A stretch of 64,000 nucleotides of DNA from Aplysia californica. Taxonomy: Eukaryota; Mollusca; Gastropoda; Aplysiida; Aplysiidae. Positions within the stretch are counted from its first letter, which is position 1, and each line of letters begins with the position of its first letter. Of this stretch, positions 56,074 to 64,000 are shown piece after piece. A program made the translations under genes and the position numbers. The notes beneath the pieces were generated by a model. That model was not told the DNA's origin and made no database searches. It was given only the letters and a program-made list of their open reading frames with translations. The DNA lies in contig NW_004797301.1 of assembly GCF_000002075.1 (NCBI RefSeq), positions 899,652 through 963,651 of the forward strand, in the 5' to 3' direction.

Positions 56074-56255
56074 TTCACTTTTAGTGGAGGTTCTACGGCG
56101 CTCGCAACTGCATAAAGTCATATGAGCGCCAGAAGATTAGAGGTGTTACAAGAGAGTAACAAACATAAAAAAGAAGAAGGGGAGATAAGGATGATAGATG
56201 TTTGATAGGAAAGAAGAAGCAAACCACACCAGAGCACCCGCCAACAACCCACTTA
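56074..56255 (-). mobile_element. Tail-sharing SINE, second of a pair, best copy
   Basis: Full-length copy, flanked by identical CAAGTAGTTG on both sides (56064-56073, 56256-56265). Stem GGCGCTC/GAGCGCC is perfect. I use it as the family reference: about 180 bp, head GTGGGTTGTTGGCGGGTGCT on the minus strand, pyrimidine-rich body, stem-loop, then a CTAAAA-type end. No tRNA A or B box is visible. Confidence 0.88.
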
Positions 56256-56265
56256 CAAGTAGTTG

Positions 56266-57616
56266 GACGTATGAATATGTATGCAGGTTTGTATATATAA
56301 ATAAGAAATTTTGAGTCTTTGACATGAAAATAAAATGAGAAATGATAAGTTACGTAATTATTCTCATTGTAGGGCTGAGAGATGTTCCAAAATGCTGACC
56401 AGCCAGTAACTGAATCCCCATCCCCATCACACCCCCCCCCCCCCCCCCCCTCCCCAATCACGAAGCTACATGACTGATGAGCCTAAATGCACAGGCCAGC
56501 AAACAAGAGCCGTGCAAAGATGAATTTACTTTGCCAGAGAGAAACTGAGTCACTGGCCAAAAAAAAACTAGGCGGGTGACACAGGCCAGCCACATGGCCC
56601 CTCTCTAAAGACAGGAATATTTTTTAACTTCAACACATATAACTTCTTTCTAAAAACAGAAATGATTATTTTTCAAGTTCAACACCTCTGACAAAATGAT
56701 ATTGACTAGGAGGCACAGAGATGTGCTGAAAACATCACTTCACCCTCTCTTGCCTGAAGTTATTCTACTTTCCCCTTTTTTGGGGTGTAAAGAAAAGGGA
56801 AAGATTAAAATGGGGGGGGGGGGTTAATTCTTTCTTAGTGTCTTGCAATTACCATTCCTTGCTTATACTACAGAAGATATAAAAAGAACAAAGGTACTTA
56901 CAAACCATTACCTTTGCATGCAGAAACAAAGCAGCAAGAAAGCTGAACAAATTCCCAATATTCTTCAATGTAAGTTTTCTACAGTCTACATTTAATGCCT
57001 TAAACACCAAGCTAGGTTTGCCAATCCAGCACTGCACTACAGGAATTATGTTACATCTGACAAGTGACAAGAACACAAGTTTGTTTGTTAGTTTCAGTTT
57101 TTAACCATTAGACCAACTGTCTTAGGCATGCAAGACAATTTTCTGGATACCACAGGTGCACAATTGCAGACAGAACAGGATTATGCATCTCAATGCGATC
57201 TCAACAAGGTAACAATATGTTATTAGTTATCTTTCAATACTTATATACACTGCTGTAAAGTTAACTCACATTTCAAAAGCTACTATGAAGAATAGATCTG
57301 AGTCAAGGCACGAGAAATAACTGACAACCTCACAAAACTAACAATGAATGTTCCTTCTTGTCACACATTCAGCAACAAAATTATATTAACAAACAGTTTT
57401 AAAAGTTTTTTTGAATAAGACATTTTTTCTCACAGTCATGAAATCTAAAGTTAATTAGAATGTACATTTTTGGCGAGTTAAATCTTTAAATTTAACAGCT
57501 CTTCTCATGCCTCATTTCTCTAAATTCAAAGTAACAAAATCAAACACAGCACAGAAAAAGATGAACCCTAGCTGCCAACAATAAATTATTGCTCAGGAGA
57601 AAAACATGACAGCAAA
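56266..57616. other. LRRC43-CIT intergenic or CIT 3' flank, no gene seen
   Basis: Contains a 19-C run (56432-56450) and a 10-G run near 56813. No exon or repeat family was recognised. Confidence 0.4.
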
Positions 57617-57792
57617 CTATAGAGGAGTCCGCATATGAACCTAAATCTGCAGGATTGCTGGATTATCTTCCGTTTAGCCAGGTTTTTGGTTTAGAGAGAT
57701 AGCTCCAAAAAAAAGGAAAAAAATCAGAAATCTTATATTCTTATGGTTTCCCCCTGATTAACCACATTCGGTTTTAGCTGACCCTACTGTAT
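57617..57792. mobile_element. TA-type MITE in the CIT 3' untranslated region
   Basis: Shares AACCTAAATCTGCAGGATTG and a closing ACCCTACTGTA with 17990-18808 and 48666-48835. The right end lies only 34 bp beyond the CIT stop codon, so the mature transcript probably includes it. Confidence 0.5.
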
Positions 57793-57825
57793 GCTGTGCT
57801 GTAAGAGAATCTTCAGATCCTAGTT

Positions 57826-57970
57826 TCACACGTCAGATTCAATACTGGCATGAGTGCCGACGCTGGAGTTGCTGTTGAGAGATGAAAGAGATCCCTGACG
57901 CTTCAATCGGTGCACTCGAGTCTTGGCTGGACTGGCAAACTGAACCTGTCTGTCTGTAAGTGATCGGGTG
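57826..57970 (-). CDS. CIT: CIT last exon
   Basis: Encodes [36 protein letters not shown] and [11 protein letters not shown] before TGA at 57826-57828. The exon is not conserved with human in sequence; frame, acceptor and phase support it. KRQGS is a basophilic-kinase-like site. Confidence 0.82.
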
Positions 57971-60900
57971 CTGCAGAGAAGAAAAAAAAAAGACTTTATA
58001 ACATGGAACAACAATTGAAGAGAGGGGCCACAGCTAGGCAAGCCACTGAAATGCAATTGGATTTCCAAGCTTTTTCAGGGCTGTAACTCGCTAAAGTCAC
58101 AGAAAATTATGTACAGAAGATTGGAAAGACGGAAAAATATCAAGAGGATATGGAAATGGAAAGGTGGAAAGTGTTTGTTTGGGGTTATATATCCTGATGC
58201 AGGGTGAAAAAGGCAGTGATGATGATGAACTTGCAAAAAGTATTGAAGCAAGTGAAGTAAGCCTTTACTACAAGACCACATTTAAGAAACATTCTCTGAA
58301 AAAAAAAACCCCAGTGTTTTGATCATGAAATATCCCTGAAATTACACAGACTTCAAGAAAAACTACATCATACACAACTCATACAAAATAATCCACATAT
58401 TTCTCTATGGCAGTGGAAGGTTGAATGAATTTTCAATATCTTCAGAAATATCCAAGTGGGGTTTAAGTATTCATATGTGATTTTTATCATTGTAGATTGT
58501 TCCGCAAGCAAAACGGCACACCTGGAGGTTCTGCACTACATTGCCTCGACCAAAAGTCTTCCCCAACTTCTTTTTATCTACTTTAGAAGAAGGGATAAAC
58601 CAGCAATAAATCATAATTAGGAGGAAGTAGGTCTTTTGTGGAGATGAGAAAATGAGGCATGGGGAAGAAGGGAAACTGGGTTATGAAGGAAAATAAAAAA
58701 TTTGGTCATGAGGAAAATTATGCAGTAGGTTCTTGTGAGGAGGAGAAAGTTGTTCATGGGAAGAAGAGAAAATGGGTCATGAGGGTGAAATGAAGGGGGT
58801 AAAAATAGCGGCGGGAAGGGAAGATGTGGTGAGGTTAATGTTATCACTGACCTACCTGCCCATGTTCTCCTTGTCGTTCGGGGTTTCTGAGACAAAACCC
58901 TCTTGGCCTCGTATCCTAATGATCTCCGTCACGGCGGCCGCGTTGTTGCTGCTGCTGATATACACACAGCCGAAGCTTGGGGCGGGGCCCAGGCAACGAG
59001 GGGACTGGACATCAATCACAGTCTGTCTGCCCCTGGTCACATGAGAGGGAAAGTATAGTTTTAGTAAGAATTCTGCAGCACTTACAACATAAATAGGCCA
59101 TATATATATGCCAAAGTAACGTACAAAGAAAAAGGAGGTGAGACAAGGATGATAGTTGTTTGATAGGAAAGAAGGAGCAAACCGTACCAGAGCTTCCGTC
59201 AGCTATCCAAAAGAGAGGGAAACTGACAAGAAAGAATAATACAATAATACATCATTACAGACAAACAATCTTTCCATGATTTTGAGTTCGACACAGAGTA
59301 AAGAGGAATTTATCAACACAGTAACAGTCACATAGATCAAGGACAAAGCAAGATAGACTGACAGAAACACCAAAAGAAGTTGGGACCTACTAGTCGTGCC
59401 CTCAAACACCCACTCTGAGTAAAGAGGAACACATCGATACAAAACAGACAGTCTTTTGGTGCAGGGAGAAAAGCAAGATAGACGGACAAAAACGACAAAG
59501 AGGGGAAAAAAAGAAAGGTCCCACCAATTGTGCCCTTTAACAACCCGCCCACAAGAGGGAAGCAGACAAGAAGTAATAATACATAATAATTGACCGTCCA
59601 CCTTTCCATGACCCTCACATTTTCTCACACAAACCTAACAAGAGAACAAAAGTGTATTCCAATCTTAGAGAAAACCTTTCCACTTTCTTTACACATAAAT
59701 CCCTGCCTACGATCTTAGTGCTTGAAAATCAGTAAAAAAGGGGGATACAAGTATTAGGGAATTGGAACAAAGCCAAACTAAACATGGAAACACTCATGAT
59801 TAAGTCAAACTAAGATATACTTTGTATTAAAAAAAAGATCAGAACAAAATTTTTACTGCCAGAAGCAATATTGATCTCACTGGCCAAGGGGACAGATGTG
59901 AACTGACTGAAAGAAATATTTGAAGTCCATCACCGTAACTCTTGTATCATCAAAAAGAAAGTATTAAATATGTTTCTGATAATCAAAACTTACTTTGCCT
60001 GCGTTCTGTCTGTGGGCACTACCGTTGCGTGCACTGTGTTGCAGTAAGTCACATACAGGAATGGTTCGATAAACGCTGGGGATGAAATAATGATAGTAAT
60101 AACAAATATCACTTTTTAAGTTTTATAGAGCTCCCTCCTTCGCCACTCCATGCGCTTCATAATGCAATAACATTTTGAATGCTTACACAGTGACACAATT
60201 CATATAGTATACTGCCATTCATTGTACAACAACCCTGTATTCTTTGTACAATTGTAAAGCATACTGAGCACTTTTTGTGTGAAAATGCACTATGTAAATA
60301 TTTAGATGTAATTTATCATGGTTATTTTTCCAGTCCCAGTAGACATCAGTGTGACCATTAACTCACTCAACCCTAGGCCTACACTTCCGGGTTGTCAGCT
60401 CTCCCAAGAGATTTTTACCACTTTTTGAAAAAAAAATTTAAAAACAACTAAATTTTAATATATATCCTACCCAAATTTGGTACACATTTTATTCAAACCA
60501 TTATTTGTGTGTATTGAAAATTTGAAGGAAAATATGTGATAGTTTTTATGCAATACTCCCCGGAAAGAGGTCTAATGTACAGAGTCAAAAAGTAAACAAA
60601 AAGCGAAGAAAGGAAGTGCGTTCAAATTCCGCACCCCCTCACACGGTTCACAAATGTAGCTTTCTTTGTTCTTAATTTGGGCTTGCACTTCTGGTCATAG
60701 TCTGTTTCAAACGAAAAATGGTCACTCTTCCAATTAGGCCATAATCTGCTTCACACAAAAGTAGTGTTTTCGGTCACGAGAGCGAAATTTTCCCTACCGA
60801 TACTGTCAGCTTTATGGTTGGGGTGTTGCGGGCGCGTATACAGATATTATCCTTGTTAGGGTTGGGTGAGTTAATTTACCTGTATTTTATACTAGAAGAA

Positions 60901-63900
60901 ATTTTGTCATCCAACATTTGATCTATGAAGACATCAATAACTTTTAACATTCAAAACACTCCCAAAATATTGTATAAATTCTGAAAACAAGAAAAAAAAA
61001 TACTATTAGAAAAATGGTACTGTAAAACTCAACACTCTGTAATCTTGGAATGACTAAAGAAACCTACTTACCCAAATTAGATTATTACATCTTTTACTCT
61101 AATATTTCCCTTTCTTTTTCTTTTCTTGCCAATACAAACAAAAAGCGAGGGCTCCCCTAATCACGTCGATATTTCCGCACTAATAAGAAAGCAGAAAATT
61201 ACTTACCAAAAGCAAGAGGAAGACCACCCCACTTGACATCTGAGGTTCTGCTTCGCTGACCATGATGGTCAACAAAAACACCAAACTCTGAAATTATGCA
61301 AGACACCTAAAAAGTCAGACTCAACCATCTTTCTTCTGGTAAGATTTTTACGGCACTGGCAACACAATTAGGTCATATACATGTAAAAAAAATAGTACAG
61401 TGAGTAAAATACACATAGAAAAGAAGACGGAGAGAAAAAGATTATCAATGTTTGATAGAGATAGGAAGAAGAAAAGGACAAAGGACACAAGAACACCTGT
61501 CAAAAATCCACATATCAACTAAGCAAACATGTAGAGTGACAAGAAAAGAAACAAAATGCAGGGAATGAAAGTGAAACACTTATTTGTTTGTTTGAGTAAA
61601 GAGAAGCACAGTGACACAATAATTTTCATTTGATGCTCAGAAAAAGCAAGACAGATAGACAGATGCAACCAAGGGAAAGAAAAGGAGTAGGATTTACTAG
61701 TCATGCTCTCCAACACTCCACAAGTGAAGAGCCTTCAAGGAATACCTACCTACCTATCTGCCTCCCCAGACACCGGAACTACTCTATATAACGACAAAAC
61801 ACAGCTGAAAAAAAGCTGAAATTTCTTTTTGCCATATCGACAGGACGAAGGGCTAGAACACAAATGGCTGCTGGATCAGAAAAGTAGAGTAAAGTAAAAG
61901 TCCCCTTCCTACCCCTACCTCATGCGCACCCCCTCCCCCACCCCCCACGCGGGCACACATACACAACACACATACAGAAGGCAAGGAATGAGATGGCTGG
62001 GGGGGGCAAAGGGAGAAGGAGGGAAACAGACAGGAGAGATGGAAGGGAAAGGGGGGGGGGGGAGAGGCACAGAAACTGAAGAATTTCAAGTACTTATGAC
62101 ATCAGTTTCTCTTAATACTTTGCAAAACTACATCTCACCATGGAAACAAAGTAGAAACTCAAGTGGTAGGTCATCAGGCGAGACTCGAACCACAGACAGG
62201 GGGAAACTGTTGTGGTTGGCAGCACCATACGCAGCAAAAGCTAAAGACTGATCTTGGCGATCGACAAAGTCTGCAAAAAAGCGTTAGTTTAGTTTTAGTA
62301 GAGGTTTTACGGCGCTCGTTACAGCATAAGGTCATATGAGCCCCAGAAGATCAGAGGTGTTACAAGAGAGTAACAAACATAAAAAAGAAGGAGGGGAGAT
62401 AAGGACGATAGATGTTTGATAGGAAAGAAGAAGCAAACCACACCAGAGCACCCACCAACCACCCACAACAACAACCAAAAAAAGCGTACAGTAGTGCATT
62501 ATTATCATTTTGTTCCACACACTACTTTTTGGGTTCTGGTTAGAGGTCATACAGTGTTTACGAGATTTTGAGAAACTTCCCTTGAAAAAATGAGCTAAAT
62601 AAAAAGGAAGTACTCTAAATGTCCTATTTCTAAGAGAAACCTCTACCTCCACAAAATGTGTATCATTATAGGCTAACATAATGCCTAACCACAGTTTCTC
62701 GATGTTTTTACTCCCCCCCCCCCTCCTCCAAATGCTAATTTCACGACTTCAAGGGCTAAAAACTCAAAAACTATTCCAGGCAAAAATTGAAATTAGGAGG
62801 ATAACTGTACAATGCAATTTTGAATAATACAATGCTAGCTTTTAAATATTTGAACAATCTTTTTTCAAATGATTTTTTAAACTTCAGCAATTGGATTGTT
62901 TTCATTCGCCAAAAAACAAATGATCTAAGAGTCATAAAACATTTATAATTTCAAGAAAAACGAGTGTCATTTTACTAGGATCTGTTCACTGATTATAGAT
63001 ATGTAATTATTTCACAGATTTTATTTTTGAGCTTTTACCTCTTTAAAATTGATCTTCAGATAGTCTGGTTTCACTCTAATATGCTATTTCTATAATTACA
63101 TAACAAAAATGATTTAGAAAAATGAACATTTTTCATTCTGGAATGAAATACTTAAGAAAATTTGAGGAAAAAAAAGTTAAAATTACTCAATAGTAGATTC
63201 TTCGCCATAAGACCGGCTTACCCTGGTTGAGCACAATTTACAGAAAAAGCAGGTCAACTTGTTTGGTTTCTCACCCTACAGGAAAAATATTAAAAGAATG
63301 AAGCAGTTTTTTTCTCTCTCCTGAAAAATGTTGCTTCCTTGGCTCAGTATGTTAAACAGCTTGCTGATGAAATGCTATTATCATTACAATTATAGGCACC
63401 CACCGAGCATACTGGGGTGTTCTAGGTTGATCTTGTAGAAGCGCTCGGTGCCAACAATGGCATAGTTCTCCGCTATACATACACAGCTGCACGGCTCAGA
63501 ACTGGGAAACTCCTGCAGAATAGGGACACAGAAAAAAGAAAAAAGGGATATTTAGCTAACAACCCATGGAAAAGTCTTTACAACATTTTTAAAGTCTCTT
63601 TCAACAACAAAGGTGAAGTACAGTCGAAATGCGGAATGGAACTACTGCAGTACAGATACATGCTGGCTGTCCCCGCCCCCAAATCGCTTGACCAAGAACC
63701 TTCACATTGATCTCTTTACTGCTTAGACATTTCTATCTATGTTTGAAGGGACAAGATAAACTATTCAAGAGAGATTTAAACAAAGCCATAATATTAATAT
63801 ATTTTCCCCCTTATTTAAGAATAAGCAATGGCACAAGCATCCAAACATTTCTATGTAGGTCAGTAGAAAACTGTCAGTGAATTAATTTGAGATAACAAGT

Positions 63901-64000
63901 GAATACATACGTTTACACAACAGTGAAGAGGTTTTTAAAAAAAAGGACAAATACCTTCCTGACACAGTACATGGCAAGGCTGGGGTTGTACTTCATCAAA
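57826..64000 (-). CDS. CIT: Citron Rho-interacting kinase, C-terminal part (CNH domain), seven exons
   Basis: Citron (Drosophila sticky) is a large Ser/Thr kinase-related protein acting downstream of RhoA at the midbody in cytokinesis; its CNH domain is a beta-propeller near the C-terminus. The model joins 64000-63955 (continuing outside), 63512-63404, 62270-62139, 61287-61207, 60075-59994, 59032-58856 and 57970-57826; all GT-AG and all phases fit, giving about 257 residues. Signatures match human CIT from memory: [102 protein letters not shown] kinases share the domain but not LPLAFAF or KYNP. The tail after the domain is short, about 75 residues, and ends in a basic/Ser stretch ([16 protein letters not shown]), whereas the human tail is longer and Arg/Pro-rich. 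It converges with LRRC43. Confidence 0.92.
58085..58235 (+). mobile_element. LINE 3'-end fragment (tail family B)
   Basis: GGAAAGTGTTTGTTTGGGG, GCAGGGTGAAAAAGGCAG and a (TGA)n tail parallel 33650-33735 nearly base for base. Antisense within the last CIT intron. Confidence 0.55.
58856..59032 (-). CDS. CIT: CIT exon encoding PRCLGPA...end of CNH domain
   Basis: Encodes [28 protein letters not shown] and [16 protein letters not shown] chose donor CAG|gtaggt by phase with the last exon. Confidence 0.9.
59055..59208 (-). mobile_element. Tail-sharing SINE, diverged
   Basis: Recognisable by TTTTAGTAAGAATTCTGCAG, TGTTTGATAGGAAAGAAGG and ACCAGAGCTTCCG. It lies in the CIT intron between the exons ending 59994 and starting 59032. 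Confidence 0.7.
59994..60075 (-). CDS. CIT: CIT exon encoding [16 protein letters not shown]
   Basis: Encodes [20 protein letters not shown] and PTDRTQAK; human has [20 protein letters not shown]. Donor gtaagt. Confidence 0.92.
60105..60305. repeat. Possible remains of two SINE 3' ends
   Basis: TTTTATAGAGCTCC..CATGCGCTTCATAATG (inverse) and TTGTAAAGCATACTGAGC..CACTATGTAAATATT (direct) resemble the GCGCTATATAAAT tail of tRNA-derived SINEs. No body is recognisable. Confidence 0.35.
60358..60874. mobile_element. TTAA-flanked MITE (piggyBac-like), 517 bp
   Basis: Left TTAA-CTCACTCAACCCTAGG and inverse right TTAA-CTCACCCAACCCTAACA. A second copy lies inversely at 35671-36105. It lies in a CIT intron. 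Confidence 0.82.
61207..61287 (-). CDS. CIT: CIT exon encoding EFGVFVD...LPLAF
   Basis: Encodes [20 protein letters not shown] and GGLPLAF, nearly identical in spacing to human [20 protein letters not shown]. Donor gtaagt. Confidence 0.94.
61335..61510 (-). mobile_element. Tail-sharing SINE, diverged
   Basis: Copy with many changes; GGTAAGATTTTTACGGCACT, CAATGTTTGATAGA and AGAACACCTGTCAAA remain. It lies in a CIT intron. Confidence 0.65.
62139..62270 (-). CDS. CIT: CIT exon encoding NSFPLSVV...LLCFH
   Basis: Encodes [31 protein letters not shown] and EFLLCFH. The acceptor acgcttttttgcag lies next to a SINE insertion. Confidence 0.92.
62284..62467 (-). mobile_element. Tail-sharing SINE next to a CIT splice acceptor
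   Basis: Full-length copy in the same orientation as CIT. AAAAAAGCGT occurs on both sides (62274-62283 and about 62478-62487), a target duplication that includes the T-rich tract of the acceptor at 62271. The 3' end of the SINE therefore lies 13 bp from the exon. Confidence 0.82.
62488..63403 (-). other. CIT intron remainder, nothing recognised
   Basis: AT-rich sequence with a C run near 62713. No further exon seen. Confidence 0.4.
63404..63512 (-). CDS. CIT: CIT exon encoding SEPCSC...ERFYKI
   Basis: Encodes [20 protein letters not shown] and [17 protein letters not shown]; human has [20 protein letters not shown] at the same place. Donor G|gtgggt. Confidence 0.9.
63513..63954 (-). other. 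CIT intron, nothing recognised
   Basis: AT-rich, no repeat recognised. The downstream acceptor is ctgcag at 63513-63518. Confidence 0.4.
63955..64000 (-). CDS. CIT: CIT exon, 3' part, running off the window
   Basis: Encodes [15 protein letters not shown] before donor AAG|gtattt; human has ILKYNPNLSKYCIRK. Confidence 0.88.

Noticed and set aside
56093-56461. Minus-strand frame reading [19 protein letters not shown], repeated in several places
   Set aside because: The same peptide appears wherever the tail-sharing SINE occurs; it is translated repeat, not a gene family.
60850-60874. Telomere-like TTAGGG near a repeat end
   Set aside because: Single occurrence that belongs to the inverted terminus of a TTAA MITE.
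1-64000. CRISPR arrays, bacterial operons or viral genes
   Set aside because: None seen: introns, SINEs, LINEs and MITEs show animal nuclear DNA, and no capsid, envelope or integrase-type frame was recognised.

Overview
This is a window of animal nuclear DNA: AT-rich, with spliced genes (GT-AG introns), long intergenic stretches and a dense load of small transposons. Every gene I recognise is a conserved metazoan gene, and the repeat content (a tRNA-derived SINE with a long conserved body, an RNase H-bearing LINE, many MITEs) fits a lophotrochozoan, most likely a gastropod mollusc. The species assignment is inference; nothing here proves it.

Layout. 159-1846 (+) is the last coding exon of an unrecognised Ser/Thr/Pro-rich protein. 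About 17 kb of mostly non-coding DNA with several TTAA- or TA-flanked miniature transposons follows. 18998-27001 (-) is a complete five-exon ARL6IP4 (SR-25-like nuclear protein, 232 aa). Its start codon lies 545 bp from the divergent start of LRRC43. 27547-53314 (+) is a complete fifteen-exon LRRC43 (730 aa by my splice model, all exon phases consistent). 57826-64000 (-) is the 3' end of citron Rho-interacting kinase (CIT/sticky): seven exons covering most of the CNH domain and a short tail. LRRC43 and CIT converge tail to tail. The human orthologues of these three genes all lie in 12q24, so an ancient neighbourhood may be partly kept.

Mobile DNA. A 5'-truncated LINE with reverse transcriptase and RNase H (29046-31502) sits in LRRC43 intron 1. 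Its 3' end is nearly identical to the 3' end of a short SINE family present about twelve times in the window, and that shared end can fold into a stem whose two arms change together among copies. This looks like a LINE and the SINE family it mobilises, side by side. A second, tRNA-derived SINE family has two copies in LRRC43 introns. At least nine elements begin and end at TTAA with short inverted termini (piggyBac-like MITEs); others are flanked by TA (mariner-like), one has a 7-bp target duplication (hAT-like), and one is a long fold-back element. One TTAA element sits inside a mariner-like element. One SINE inserted next to a CIT splice acceptor and duplicated its pyrimidine tract.

LRRC43 intron 11 also holds a minisatellite that repeats the exon 11 splice donor and a nearly perfect 68-nt hairpin. 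Intron 10 holds an uninterrupted run of about 59 TTC triplets.
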